A stretch of 64,000 nucleotides of DNA from Lytechinus pictus (GCF_037042905.1 NC_087254.1:22910103-22974102), one strand, 5' to 3'; numbered from the stretch's first letter, positions 1 to 11,715 are shown. The notes: generated from the letters alone by a model not told the origin. Numbers and translations: made by a program.

Positions 1-64
1 TGAATTCTGAATTTTTGCAACCCTTGCTCTGCAATTCGCAACGAATTGCATCATACAACATGGC
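1..64 (+). other. Probable 5' leader exon of ATF4 (partial)
   Basis: The first 64 bases end at a consensus splice donor (GTAAGT) directly after ATGGC. Linkage to the exon at 2942 is inferred from the frame that results. The exon continues off the left edge of the window, and no complete upstream ORF is visible within it. Confidence 0.5.
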
Positions 65-365
65 GTAAGTCTATTTTTATTTAAATTGAATATCTGTGTG
101 TTGTTTTGGTTGAGCGAGTGCATGAATTTTGATGTGGGACGTCTTTAGTTTAGGCTTAGCAATTTTTTTTTGCCGCGTGGCATTAATTATGCCAGGCATT
201 AGCCTTACCCTATTGCCTTAAGTTACGTTAGGACTAACTTAGGAGAAAACAGAAAAAATAATTTTAAAAAATAAAACACCCCCAGGGCCCCAAATCATTA
301 CAAGAGAGTGAGACATATCTAACGTTAGTCTAGTCTCGATCTAGGCTATGTAAAGATCTAGCCTA

Positions 366-865
366 GCCCCGGGGGGGGGCACTCGACCAAAAAAGTGGTA
401 GGGGTGTGCCGCGGGCGAGGCAAAAAACGGGGGCCTTGGAGCGGGCTTATTGTAAAAAGGAGGGTCCTCGGAACGGGCTTTGGAACTACAAATGTTTGTG
501 AAAACGGGGGTCCTCGGAACGGATCTCCGTATCTCTGTGAGTGCGTATGCATCCCTATGGAACGGGCAATCGTGCATGACGCAGCTAGCGCGGCCTCCGC
601 CGGGTGCGCTCGCGCTTAGGCGATGGTCGAAAAGCGCTCTACGGCCGCTTTTCACCAAAATTGCAGCTCCTTGTAGCAGATCAATGCGACCGGAACGGCG
701 TAACGAAAAATATGCGTAGCTTTGGAACGGATTACTTTCTTCTTTTTTTCTCGATAAGAAGGAAATGCTATGCCTTGGAACGGAAATTTGAGTGTAAAAA
801 TGGGGGTCCCCTCCGCGGCACATACCCACTATGCATTATATACTGAGTGCCCCCCCCCCCGGGGC
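366..865. mobile_element. MULE-like MITE with G/C-tract ends
   Basis: The ends are inverted repeats: GCCCCGGGGGGGGGCACTC on the left, its complement on the right with a longer C run. The 500-bp element is flanked by the direct repeat CTAGCCTA (358-365 and 866-873), an 8-bp target-site duplication. It is non-coding, with internal repeats of a GGTCCTCGGAACGG motif. The duplication length fits Mutator-like or hAT elements, so superfamily is uncertain. It sits in the ATF4 first intron. Confidence 0.7.
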
Positions 866-1835
866 CTAGCCTAACAATTATTAGATCGTTAGAAATAATA
901 TAATATTTGGTTGTCATGACGGGCCAGCACCAGCAAGGCAGCATGACCAGGGCAGGGGGGGGGGGGGTGATTCCATTTTCAAGTTCAATGTAGGGTTGGA
1001 ACTAGGCCTACCCCTTATCGACCACCTAATCTTCTAAGCATCGTATCTGCGAAAATATTCATCAATTTTACCCAGTTTTCGTCTCATTTGTGCAGAAAAT
1101 TGAGCAGATCAGATTCCCATGTTTCGCTCGGCGACTCCGATTCAATCCGCGTATATATCGACGAACAATGAATAGACAATTTTACATTTGCACCCGTCTT
1201 TTGAAACCGAACACCCGCGATACGCCAAGTTTACTGCCGAATCTTGTCGCGGGGGCGAAATATTTTTACTCTTCAAAATCAGTTCTATGAGTATGATTAG
1301 TATGATGTCAACATGCTAAATTATCGTCTCACTACTTCCAATTCCATTGCGAGCTCTGGCACATGATTCGATGATTGATGACAGATATTTGTTCTAAAGC
1401 CGTTTCTTATCGGATTTCTTTGTTTTTCAGCGGGGTTTGGGTCTGGTCAATACAATTTTGATTAATTCTACTAAATTTTTACTTTTTGAATTTTGTTGCT
1501 TCTTTTTTTCTCGTAAAATCGATTCTTACCGTTTCTATGGACACTGCACCTACCCCCCCCCCCCCCCCCCCCCGTGCGTATCGTTTGTAATACGCAATAA
1601 TTTTAACGCGCGCAAGGTGGTCGGTTTCAAAAGAGGTGGTCGATATGTGGTAGTCTCACCATACCGGTAACTAACATTTAGGCCCTATAAATATAAAATA
1701 GTAGGCTTAGCAAGTTAGGGGCCTAACAAAAGTATGGCAAGAGGCCCCTAACGTTAAAGAGATTAAAGTCATACCACTCGTCCTCCATCTTCAGGGAATC
1801 CGGGATGGCATGCCATTGCATATCTAGCATGTCCA

Positions 1836-2038
1836 GGGTCAGGGAGCTCCGGCCTGCGAAGCAGGCTGGAGCTCAGGACTCATCCGTGTAATAGGCAGCG
1901 GGTACTCTCCAAAATAGGGTAGAATGGGTTTGCAATAGCAATTAGCAAAAAAAATAATTTATGCACTTGCCTCGATTATATGGATGAAGGTCTATCGTGA
2001 CACAGAATCCTAACATCGCGGGCCGGAGCTCCCTGGGT
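1836..2038. mobile_element. Short inverted-repeat element
   Basis: AGGGAGCTCCGGCCTGCG near 1840 recurs in inverted form as CGCGGGCCGGAGCTCCCT near 2035, enclosing about 200 bp with no coding potential. It lies inside the ATF4 first intron. Exact ends and any target duplication are not clear. Confidence 0.4.
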
Positions 2039-2312
2039 TAGCCATTGCACTGTCACACGCACCATGATTTTTCCCACGATTAAACTCGAGTTAAAATCAG
2101 AACTTTTCTTAAGGGTTTTGAGCCCAAACTTTATGTAGACCCTAAAGTAAATGGGCTACAAGTAGAGGGTTTATTTTTACCCCCTGCATGCACTGCACTG
2201 GTGTGTGGGTTTTCAAATATAAAGTGTAAAAATATTGATTGTGGGGGGGGTCCCTCATGACTAGCAGCTCAAAATGTTTAACTTTGTGACTCTATTCCTA
2301 GTTTAATAGCCT

Positions 2313-2897
2313 GTTCCTTAACAAGTTCACCCCAGAAAATGAATAGACTAGCATAACGCTGAAAATTTCATCAAAATCAGATGTAAAATAAAGTAGATCT
2401 AATGGCATTTTAAAGTTTCGCTTATTTTTCACGAAACAGTGATCAGTGTCATGCAAATGAGTCGGCTGATAATGTTTGTCACTCACTTTTTCTTTTTGTT
2501 TTTTATTGTTTGAATTAGATCTAGGGCCTATACAATAAATATTTTGCAGATATAACAATAAGGACAAAGTTGACTGAACCATGTAGTATGAAACATTGCT
2601 AATTCCACATGTTCAGGGGGAATTAAGAGTTGTTTCACTCTACCATGAGGAGAAAATTAGAATATTTCATGTAATAAAATACAAAAGAAATAGTGAGTGG
2701 ATGATGTCATCAGTCTCCTCATTCGCATACCTCCCAGGATGTGCGTATACTGTAACTGTTATGTGAAATTAAGCGAAACTTTAATATGTCATAACTCTTA
2801 TTTTACATCCGATTTTGATGAAATTTTCAGTGTTGTGCTTGTTGGATTTTTCTCTTATTCAAATTAACTTTATGTTGGGGTGAACTTGTCCTTTAAA
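2313..2897. mobile_element. MITE, CTTGTCC(TTTAA) family copy 1
   Basis: The ends are inverted: AACAAGTTCACCCC on the left and GGGGTGAACTTGTCC on the right, next to TTTAA. The interior shares the phrase CTGAAAATTTCATCAAAATC with the copies at 27501 and 55448. About 585 bp, non-coding. Its right end lies 44 bp before the acceptor of the ATF4 middle exon. Confidence 0.7.
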
Positions 2898-2949
2898 ACT
2901 ATTTGTTTCAACAAATTACAATTATTATGTCCCTTCCACAGACTCCAAA

Positions 2950-3048
2950 ATGGCTTCTTCGCATCTGATGCACAGCTCACTGGGATACATTCCACTGAGA
3001 TACAACAGCAAACGACCACACCAAGTTCTATATCATCGTATCACATAA
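2950..3048 (+). promoter_or_regulatory. Second uORF in ATF4 leader, 32 codons
   Basis: An ATG at 2950 (AAAATGG context, A at -3 and G at +4) opens 32 codons ending in TAA at 3046-3048, nine nucleotides before the ATF4 ATG at 3058 and in the same frame as the main ORF. It lies wholly in the exon that begins at 2942, so it is present however the 5' exon is assigned. It is nested, in another frame, inside the predicted overlapping uORF. So close a stop would probably favour little reinitiation at 3058. Vertebrate ATF4 leaders are not known to me to have this arrangement. Confidence 0.6.
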
Positions 3049-3057
3049 ACCATCAAG

Positions 3058-4862
3058 ATGGAATTCATAAAAGAATCAGAGATTATGTCGCTCTTCAGCG
3101 ACAATGCCTCTTTGTGGGGGCAGCTACCGGATGAGGAAGAACTTCATCTGGGATCTGGTCTGGACTCGCATCTGAAGACCGAGCCATCATCAGGCTTGGG
3201 CTCTACTGGTCCTACTTCACCACAATCAGGTATGATACTGAGCTGTCGGCTTCTAATTGACCTTCCAGAACACTCCCTGTAGGACCCTGTTGACATATTC
3301 CTACTATTAATGGGCTTGTATTGGTGCGATGCATATTTTGTTTTTTGACAGAATTGATACGATAAACTTGTAGTTCACAACACGAATACCCGTATTTTAC
3401 CTGACTGCTTGTATGCTCTGGGGCTCATTGCAGAAAGAGTTGCAATCAATCGCAACTCTTAAAATCACGCGCAACTTGATTTTCAACCAATTAACAGCAC
3501 GCATTTGTGACTTGCGATTGATTTTTTGACTTGCGTTTAAACGCAACTCTTTCTGCAACGGAGCCCTGGTGTGATTAATCTTGAATACAATACATGTATG
3601 TCAATTTTGTAAGTCAGGAATAGCGATGGTAACTCTGGGCAAATATCTTGGGCATTAATTGAATACCTTGCGGCTTGTTGGCTATTTTAGAATCAACAGA
3701 AAGCTGATATTTGACATACGGGGTAGTAGAGATCCAGTTTTTAACCAGTCTTTCTGAAAATGAATGAGACTGGCGATTCTTCTACTAAATGGAAGGGTGA
3801 CTGGTTCTAATTGAACTGAAAATTACTATTCACAGCAAATCATGACCGAATTTGTTCCTTTCCTTGTCCCACTCAGATGTATCGGATGACCCTCTTCCAG
3901 ACTGGATGTCTCAGAAAGTTTCTTTGTCAGCATGGCTTGGGGATGAGGAGGACATCCCTATGGCAGACCTCATGACAATCCCATCCTCCCCAACTCCAAA
4001 GTCAACTCCACTTCCTGCTGAAGAACTACTCAAGGAACTCCTTGTTGATATTGGTGTCCCTCCAACATCTCCTTCCCCTGGTGAAGATCAATCAGCTGAG
4101 GCATTGCTGGCATTGTCTCCAGTGAGTTCCTTCAGTGATCCCGCTTCTCCATTTCATCAAGACACAATGTCCTTGCTGGCCTCTGGGTCAGCATTACCTT
4201 TGGACTTCGGGGTTGATTCTACACCAGCTGGAGACCTAGAGAAACAGGCTCTGGCTGATTCTCCAGAAGTTCATGAAGAGACGATGTCTCAGCCACCCTC
4301 AGGGCCAACATCCCCTATGGTGTCTGGTGTTGATGCTGCACCAATGAGTAACTTGGAAGAACAGGCTCTTGCTCTTCTTGATGCCATGGGATGTATGGAG
4401 TTCTCAACTACTCAAGATCCCTCGGGCACACGTGTTATAACAATTACGCTACCAGTCCCTGATGACCAAATGACCATCCAGCAACCACATGTAAATCCTC
4501 CCGAGTCTCCCAGTTCCATTGATTCATCATCTATGCCATCATCCCCTGAAGAATCTCCTGTCCCTTCTCCAATCCCAACTCCAGCAAAAAGAATAAGGTC
4601 AAAGCCCAAACTTAAGAACGCTTCTCCCATTGAGAAAAAGTCCAGAAAGCGCGACCAAAACAAACAGGCAGCAACGAGGTATCGAGTCAAGAAGAAGACT
4701 GAAACCGATGCTACTATGAGTGAACTCAGTGTATTGGAAGATGCAAACAGAGAATTGAAGGACAAAGCTGAAGGCCTAGAAAAGGAGATAAAATACCTCA
4801 AAGATCTCTTGATTGAAGTGCGATTGCTCAAAGGAACGATTAGTAACATCAAAGCAGATTGA
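3058..4862 (+). CDS. ATF4: ATF4-type bZIP transcription factor
   Basis: Nuclear basic leucine-zipper activator of the ATF4 (CREB2) group, which in other animals drives the integrated stress response: amino-acid synthesis, redox and ER-stress genes. The coding sequence is join(3058..3229, 3877..4862), 385 residues; human ATF4 has 351. The donor CAG|GTATGA at 3229/3230 and acceptor CACTCAG at 3876 join in phase 1 and restore an Asp codon. The N-terminal two thirds are acidic and Ser/Pro-rich, as expected for an activation and turnover region. The basic region at about residues 312-333 contains NKQAATRYRVKKK, the ATF4-type DNA-contact block. A leucine zipper follows at about 338-373, with EIKYLKDLLIEVR matching the ATF4 end. 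I see no DSGxxS phosphodegron such as vertebrate ATF4 uses for beta-TrCP binding. The start was chosen because the ATG opens the frame leading into the exon junction. Family assignment is strong; the exact N-terminus is slightly less certain. Confidence 0.92.
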
Positions 4863-5675
4863 ACTCTTCGCTATGATTTGTATGTTAAATTAACTTTTGT
4901 GTTGTAAGATGTAAATGTAAATAGAATTTTATTTTCTTTTACATCCAATTATTGAAAAAGACGGGGGGAAAAAATCGAAAATAATGAATACAATCTCTAA
5001 TTGGGGGGAGGGGTTCCGAAGCGATATCATTTATGTTCTCAAGTGGGGTAGGGGATGGGGGTGGTGACTAGACATGTGACTTGTAGGGGCGTGCACCTTG
5101 CGGACAGTATCCTTCCTTTTTGACAAAGACCAATGTAATTTGCTTTTATGTCCAAGTCCAGTTATCTCTGACTTATAGTCTTCAAGAAGTCTCCTTTGGC
5201 AAGTCCAGCTTACACTTGAAACAATTCTTTTTTAAATATTTTAGGTGAAATGGTGTATTGTGTAATGTCTCACAGAATAATTTTTTTGTACATGTGTTGT
5301 ACATATGCACATAATTATGTGAGTAGTGACAGCGTGATATTCAAATGTCATTTTCAAAATTGGATTAAAATTTGTCAAATGTACATGTTTACGCCAAGTC
5401 CTTTTATTTCATACATCTGCAATTGCCTGCTGTGTGTCTTGTGATGTGATGATAATGTTTAACTACAAATGATCAAATTGCATCAAAGAAGTTTGTGAAA
5501 TTGATTAGCTTCATTTTGGCAAAATCAGGATTTAGCTAAAAATTAATTTTCAAAGAAATCTTTAGATTGTAGGAATATGTCTTCACAACGGTATCTTCAC
5601 TTATGCAATATTTTTACATCTGCGATTTGGCTGTAACTGTTACGTGTAAACAATCTTGAACTCTGAAGTTATTGG
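4863..5675. other. ATF4 3' UTR and flank
   Basis: AT-rich non-coding sequence after the ATF4 stop. No AATAAA was found here; ATTAAA at 5364-5369 is the only plausible poly(A) signal, which would give a 3' UTR of about 0.5 kb. No gene was recognised. Confidence 0.4.
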
Positions 5676-6140
5676 TTTAAAGAGGAAGTTCACCCCGACA
5701 AAAAGTTTGTAAAAAATAGTAGAAAAATACTGTTGAAGGTATGAGGAAAATCCATGATCTATCCAAGACTAAGAAAGTTATTCATTTTAAGTTTTTGATT
5801 TGTGATGTTATATACAAACAGCTGCCCAATACAAAATGCAGAGATATCCATTTTGTTAATGCTTCATAATGACTAAAAATTTTCTTTCAGGAGTGGATGT
5901 GAAGTACTTTGTTGATACACTGAATGTATAATAAAAAAACATTTTCAATTGTCAAGAAAATGACATTTCATAGATACTAAGTATTAAAATTCACATCATG
6001 GGAATCTGCATGCAAGTGATGTCACAAATATTAAAAAAAATCAAATTCTAATAACTTCGTTTTTAATGGATTTTCCACAAACCTTATTTTTTCTGTTTTT
6101 TTTATAAAAAACTTTTTGTCAGGGTGAACTTCCCCTTTAA
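5676..6140. mobile_element. MITE with GAAGTTCACCC termini
   Basis: The left end TTTAAAGAGGAAGTTCACCC and the right end, complementary over about 40 bp (AACTTTTTGTCAGGGTGAAC then TTCCCCTTTAA), form terminal inverted repeats. The 465-bp interior is AT-rich and non-coding. A TTAA or TA target is likely, since TTTAA(A) occurs at both tips. Confidence 0.75.
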
Positions 6141-6149
6141 TGCCCTAAT

Positions 6150-6770
6150 ATAATTGAATCCTTTGTGAAGTGTGGGATGGTGTTACTGTTAAGTGGTGAA
6201 GTGTTAGGTGCTGTTAAATGAATACAATGATGGTGTTTGGTGAAGTGTTGGTTGCTTGATGAATTGTATGATGGTGTTTGGTGAAGTGTTGGATGAATTG
6301 TATGATGGTCTTCGGTGAAGTGTAGGATCTGACTTTGATGAATTGTATGATGTGTTTGGTAAGTGTTGGATGAATTGTATGATGGTATTCGGTGAAGTGT
6401 TGGATCTGACTTTGATGAATTGTATGATGGTGTTAGGTGAAGTGTTGGATCTGACTTTGATGAATTGTATGATGGTCTTCGGTGAAGTGTAGGATCTGAC
6501 TTTGATGAATTGTATGATGGTGTTTGGTGAAGTGTTGGATGAATTGTATGATGGTGTTTGGTGAAGTGTCCAATGTTTGATGAATTGTATGATGGTGTTT
6601 GTAGAACTAATGTCAAATTGTGTCACTGTTTGGTGAAGTCTATGCTGTTTACTGTTTGAAATGTGGGATGTTGTTTTGTGAAGTGTATTACGGCACTCGG
6701 TGAGGTGTATGATGGTGCTTTGTGAAGTGGAGAATGGTATTTGAGGTGTATGAATGTCTGAAGTGTGTTA
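6150..6770. repeat. Minisatellite, GTGAAGTGT / GATGAATTGTATGATGG
   Basis: Tandem, imperfect units of roughly 35-65 bp combine TGATGAATTGTATGATGG, TGTTTGGTGAAGTGTTGG and ATCTGACTT, fading to simpler GTGAAGTGT repeats toward 6770. The Thr/Ser/His-rich open frames on the minus strand are by-products of the repeat. Confidence 0.8.
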
Positions 6771-7351
6771 TTATCTGTACTGTGAATGAAAGAAATCCGG
6801 CATCTTGAACACCTAATACCTATCCCAGCACCAGTTTTGCATGTATTCAGTGTTGGGCTGGTGTAAAAAGAGACAACTAAATTTTTCTCCATAGTTTTAT
6901 GTCCTTATTCTATCCCTCCTTTTGTTTTAGCAATGATTTTCTCTCTCTATCATCACTTACACTCTCTTTCCCTATCTTCTTCCTCACGCTATTTTATCCA
7001 CTTGCTCTATCCCCATTCATCTTTCAGCCCATCCTGATCACTTCTCTCTATCTCGGGATCCCCTCCCTCCTCAACTCCGAGAAAAGCAAAAGACTGAAGG
7101 GGTTTTAGCCACTTAACTTTTTTGGGACTGTAAATTAACTGATCAAGGAAAACGTTCAATTGTACGCAATCCTGCCGCAAGATGGCGATACTGCTATTTG
7201 TATCACGGTCAAAATAATCTTTGTTCCCTTTCCATCACACATTTTTTTTTAAATGGAGATCCGAGGTCAGTAAATGTGAAGGAAAGGGGGGGGGGGGCAT
7301 TCACTCACTAAACATATTGCTTCAAACATTTGGTGTATGCCAATAAAACAC
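6771..7351. other. Intergenic, no gene recognised
   Basis: Unique AT/TC-rich sequence with pyrimidine-rich stretches near 6900-7060 and a 9-bp or longer G run near 7287. No splice-bounded coding exon or structured repeat was recognised. Confidence 0.4.
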
Positions 7352-7896
7352 TTAAAGGGATACCCCGGGCTGAAAATATTTATATCTAAATAGATCTATT
7401 TAAATTGATTTTTGTTCATCAAGCAAAACGCCAAATATTTCATCAAAATCTGATAACAAAATAACGAAGCGATTGAATTTTTAAGTTTAGCAATATTTTT
7501 TTAATAGTTATAAGCACGTCGTCACGATATTCATCAGATGGCCCTGATGATGTCACATCCCTACTTTCCATTTTTTTTATGTTATACATGTGTGAATGAC
7601 ATGTCTCCCTTATAAAAAAAAAAAATTTGCATCAATGAACGATGATGCACTATATCAGTTGTCAATCCAATTTTTTTGTTCTTGGAGAAAAAAATTAAAT
7701 AAGCCTAATTTCATATAATACAATACAAAAGAACAGGTTGGTATATGACATGAGTTTGCTCATTAATATCCATGAAGACACACCTAGAATAATGCAAACT
7801 TTAAAATGTCATAACCAGATGTTATTCCTTGTCCGATTTTGATCCAATTTTCAGGTTATATTAATAATATTATTTTCATCCTGTAGTACCCCTTTA
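7352..7896. mobile_element. MITE, TTAAAGGGATACCCC family
   Basis: TTAAAGGGATACCCCGGGCT at the left is answered by GTAGTACCCCTTTA at the right. The interior has the palindromic AT-rich, CATCAAAATCTGAT-bearing composition of the other MITEs here. About 545 bp, non-coding. Confidence 0.6.
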
Positions 7897-8046
7897 TCAC
7901 TGTTGTGGGGGGGGGGGGCGGTGGAGGTGAATTTTGATACTATTGGGGGAGTAAGAAGTCCCATCTGCATTGATCGAATCGCGTGTCGTATGTTTGGAAT
8001 TACCGCACATTTGTATGTAAACAGAGTTGCCAACCCTTACGGAATA

Positions 8047-8592
8047 TTAAAGGAAAGCAAAACCCAAGAACAGAAGCGATCTTTTTGGAGAGAGTCGCGA
8101 GATTAACAATTTAAAACAAGATAGGCAAGTTATGGACGTTTAAAAAATCTTGTTCTACTTTCTATGGGGATCCTCAAATTGGCATGCTTCAAAATGGCTG
8201 ATTTTGTGGACAGCCTTTCATTGTTTTGTACACAAATTTTCCCCTTAGTTTATTTTAAATATTTCAAATAATTTTCTCCTGACCTTGACATAATAATGTG
8301 GTAAGAATTACATTTTCCCATTACAAACATTATGCTCAGAATGAGGAAATATGCAATTTGAAAGATATTGGGGGGAATCTGAAATATTATGTACATAACA
8401 AAATGGAGAGTTGTCCAAAAAATCAGCCATTTTGAAGCATGTTTGCCAATTTGAGGATCCCCATAGAAAGAACAACAAGACCTTCCATAACTTGCTTGCA
8501 TCACAACCGATTTTGATGAAACGTGTTTTAAATTGTTCCTCTCATTGTACTCTTTCCAATAAGAATGCTTCGATCTCTTCTTGGGTGTTCTA
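8047..8592. mobile_element. Long inverted-repeat (foldback-like) element
   Basis: The two halves are largely reverse complements. TTTCTATGGGGATCCTCAAA near 8160 is repeated inverted near 8450, GCTTCAAAATGGCTGATTTT near 8187 inverted near 8420, and the outer tips share AACCCAAGAA / TTCTTGGGTG. The roughly 545-bp unit would fold into one hairpin with a central AT-rich loop. Confidence 0.7.
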
Positions 8593-9364
8593 ATGTAACT
8601 TCAGTGTTTACTTCCAGATTGAATGACTGACCGATACAAACTTTTGTTAATATGTTTTGTCTCAAAAGAATTGGTTCAGGCGTTTGGTTATTCGTATTGT
8701 AATTTATTATCTGATTAATATTCCATAACAGTGGGCATCTCTGTGTAAATCTAACTGATTTAATAAATTCAGAGCGACTTAACCATGCAGTCGAACGTTT
8801 GATTCAGAATCAAACTTTGTGGATTTTGACTTTAAAGCTAAAAAGATTTTATGTCATAATCCAAAATATATCCTAGGATGCAAAATATAGGTAAATCCAA
8901 TGGCATTCCAGTTGTCACTTAAATATTCACAACCGATTCATGTTTTACTATACATCCTCTTAATTCAAAGTTCATATTTTCTTTGAACAGCCAGGCATCG
9001 TTTTAGGCTACAGCTTTTTAGCCTTTAGAGGATAACATAAACAACGAAAAAAGATTAATATGATATAGTTTGACTTATCAACAAGACACATTTTATCTAG
9101 GTTTAATAGCCTGTAGTTTCACGACTCATTAGTGTTGAAAAATCTTAAGCTGCCCCTCCAGATACGATGCAAGAACAGAACAAGCAAACAATATCAAAGA
9201 ACTGGAATTCTTCTTTAAATAGAAATTTATTGTATCAAACGTATTATAATATCAAACAAAATGTAAAGGTGTAATGTTCGACAAGAATAAATATTCAGAT
9301 TCTACCGTCAGCAATCCACAGGACTAATTGCTCATGGATGCTCTCATGATATTGATAAGTATAT
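8593..9364. other. Intergenic, no gene recognised
   Basis: AT-rich sequence without recognised exons, tandem repeats or clear terminal inverted repeats. Confidence 0.4.
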
Positions 9365-9537
9365 CTGGGGGCCGTTTCATAAAGCTGTTCGTAAGTTAAG
9401 AGCGACTTTAAGAACGACTGGTGAACCTTTCTCACGCGCTGCATAATCATCAATGAACATTTAATAGTGAATATTATTTACCACAAAAAAGGATCACCAG
9501 TCGTTCTCTACGAACAGCTTTATGAAACGGGCCCCAG
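9365..9537. mobile_element. Short palindromic MITE (CCGTTTCATAAAGC)
   Basis: GCCGTTTCATAAAGCTGTTC on the left is matched by the inverted GAACAGCTTTATGAAACGGG on the right, and the inner halves (ACGACTGGTGA / TCACCAGTCGTTC) also pair. It is about 170 bp. A diverged relative lies at 11541-11715. Confidence 0.75.
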
Positions 9538-9618
9538 GTATATTTTTCATGACTGTTTAATCGGTAAGATATTTTAGTATTAATTGATTATCAGCAAAAT
9601 TACAGATAATGAAAACTC

Positions 9619-9885
9619 TGTACTGTAAACAATATTGGGTAAATGTTTTACCACCACGAGGGCAATTATGTGTCCAACCAATTTGGGGCAGTATTTTACC
9701 CAATGCGGGAAGCATATTATTGTCCAGTAAGGTTAAAAACTAAGCAGCAATTACCTTAGCATGGGCAATATTTTCATCACACTGGACATGCTGGATAAAT
9801 AAAAATGCTCAAAAGAAACGCCCAATGTTGATTGGACACATAATTACCCTCATGGAGCATTTTACCCAATATTTTTAGAGTGGAT
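9619..9885. mobile_element. Inverted-repeat element with TTGGGTAAA motifs
   Basis: CAATATTGGGTAAATG on the left and TTTACCCAATATTTTTAGAG on the right are inverted, and the GGCAATTATGTGTCCAACCA block recurs inverted near 9835. Non-coding, related in composition to 26005-26223. Confidence 0.6.
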
Positions 9886-10027
9886 TCTTTAATAAATAAG
9901 AAATAGCTTATCTAGTTCCATGCATATAATCCGGCCCATATTTGGCAAGAAGGTTATCGACTATCATGAGGAATTATCCATTACCCATAATCAACTCACA
10001 TCCCATCATTATCCGAATGCCAATAGC

Positions 10028-10268
10028 ACACAGCAAAAACTGTGGTGTTAACCGGTGTACATAGAGGACCACACCAGTTATTTTACTCCGGTGTTAAATT
10101 GATGGTATTAGTTAAACACCTATAGGTGTTATTACAACACCTTTGGTTGTTACATTTACACTCTTTGGTGTTATGTTCAATCTCTAGGGTGTAATTTTAA
10201 CACCAGAGGGTGTGGTCCTCTATTAACACCAACCGGTGTCAGTTTTAACACCACAGTTTTTACAGTGC
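10028..10268. mobile_element. GGTGTTA-repeat palindromic element, copy 1
   Basis: A 240-bp unit made of about ten alternating GGTGTTA / TAACACC words. It starts CAGCAAAAACTGTGGTGTTA and ends AACACCACAGTTTTTACAG. The same unit occurs in opposite orientation at 23904-24146. Confidence 0.75.
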
Positions 10269-11540
10269 ACGTAATGCAATAACAGTGGAAGCAGTCGGAC
10301 CGCAACAAGAATTTTACACCATTCTCAAATCTCTAGTGTTCGCTCAACACTGTGGTAGTATTCTGTTTGTTATTTTTGGTGTAATATTCAAACTAAACAC
10401 CATGCTGTGTTACCTGTGTATTAACACCCGCGGGTGTGACCATCTCATAAAACCGACCGGTGTTGCTTTAAACACCTTAGTCTTCACATTGTGCCTTCTA
10501 CATCTTGTCGACAGATATAGTTTCGCGGAAGACTGTTTTGTGAATAAAAGGTATGATTTGTGAAGATAGGGGTTATAGTACTTCAGTTTACATTGTTCGT
10601 TCTGTTATCAGTGACGAAGTTTGATTATTGATACAAATTGAAGAATATTGTCTGATGAAAGCAAGAGTGGGTCCAGAATTTCGTATTAAGGGGGGGGGGG
10701 GTAAAGTGGCACAAAAACAGTGCACCGATTTTTGTTTTCTTCAAAATTCTGTCAAGCAAAACAAAAACAGTATAAGAGATAATGAGAAATATTATTTTTA
10801 ATTAAATGAAGCGCATTTTAATAGAAATGGGAGCATTGAGCAAAAGGGGACATGTACCCCGGTGTCACCTCTCTGGATCACAGCCTGAATGAAATTATGT
10901 TTTAAAATGTTATACTGGCTGTTTGTCAAGACATGGAAATTTAATCATGGAAACATACAGACAGAGAACTAGCATTGATGAGTTGCGATGTGACGACTCG
11001 ATAACAACCTTCGGGAAAAGGGAATTACAGATATTTGCGGGGGTGAATTTGGAAGAAAAATATGCTGGCTTATGCATGAAACATGCATTCATTTCAGATG
11101 CAATGATAATAAATGACAAGTTTAAACAATTCAAGCAATGGAGGTACATGTATATTCTTGTAGGAATAACGTAGAAACTCACAATATATTAAACTGCAAA
11201 ATTTGCATAATTAAACACAATGTCATATATAGCATAATAGCACCATTAAATGAGTGATTTTAAAATAATGATAAACATATAGTGATGGAAGATCATAACT
11301 TACTCAAGATGAGGTTTCGTCATAAAAATATGAGATTAAGGATATAAAAACTAATGAATGCATTGTGTGCTACAACGGTAAATAAACATCACATATACTG
11401 TATCATTGTAGCAACAGAGTATAATTGTAATAACAAATTTGGTGAAATGATCATAATAATATATGATCATTAATAATTATGATCATTAATAGTATTATCT
11501 TTGGTATGATACGGACGTTAAGCTCCGTGTGCACGCACCA
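10269..11540. other. Intergenic, no gene recognised
   Basis: Contains a 12-bp or longer G run near 10690 and open frames of 80-90 codons on both strands (10910-11182) that overlap each other and match nothing I recognise. More GTGTTA words between 10320 and 10480 suggest decayed extra copies of the adjacent element. Confidence 0.35.
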
Positions 11541-11715
11541 GCTGGGTGTTTCACAAAGTTGTTCATAAGTTACAAGAAACTTTCGAAGTTGGTAAAAGAT
11601 ATAGGCTATAATACACCAAATTTTCATTGATGTTGATTCAGTTCGTAAGAAAGGACCACCGGTCGTTCGTAAAGTCGCTTGTAACTTACGAACAGCTTTA
11701 TGGAAACACCTACCT
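11541..11715. mobile_element. Palindromic MITE, diverged copy of 9365 unit
   Basis: GGTGTTTCACAAAGTTGTTC on the left pairs with GAACAGCTTTATGGAAACACC on the right, enclosing the same CGTTCGTAAAGTCGC / CTTACGAAC style sequence. The ends are diverged from the 9365 copy. Confidence 0.6.

Larger units (their letters stand above)
60..3134 (+). promoter_or_regulatory. Predicted spliced overlapping uORF of ATF4
   Basis: Seen: an ATG at 60 in strong context (A at -3, G at +4) is cut after five bases by a consensus donor, GC|GTAAGT, at 64/65. Joining 64 to the acceptor CTTCCACAG at 2941 gives join(60..64, 2942..3134), a 65-codon frame ending in TGA at 3132-3134, 77 nt inside the main coding sequence and in another frame. 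Known: vertebrate ATF4 mRNA has a 59-codon second uORF that overlaps the main start out of frame and represses it unless eIF2alpha is phosphorylated. Inferred: this is the counterpart, and the first exon lies at the left edge of the window, so any uORF1 would be outside. The splice itself is unproven. Confidence 0.6.

Noticed and set aside
2298..2582. 94-codon minus-strand frame
   Set aside because: Lies inside a MITE whose family copies do not keep the frame open.
4412..4852. 146-codon minus-strand frame
   Set aside because: Shadow of the ATF4 terminal exon.
6137..6892. Ser/Thr/His-rich repetitive open frames, minus strand
   Set aside because: Overlapping frames of the minisatellite; composition follows the DNA repeat and there is no splice or start support.
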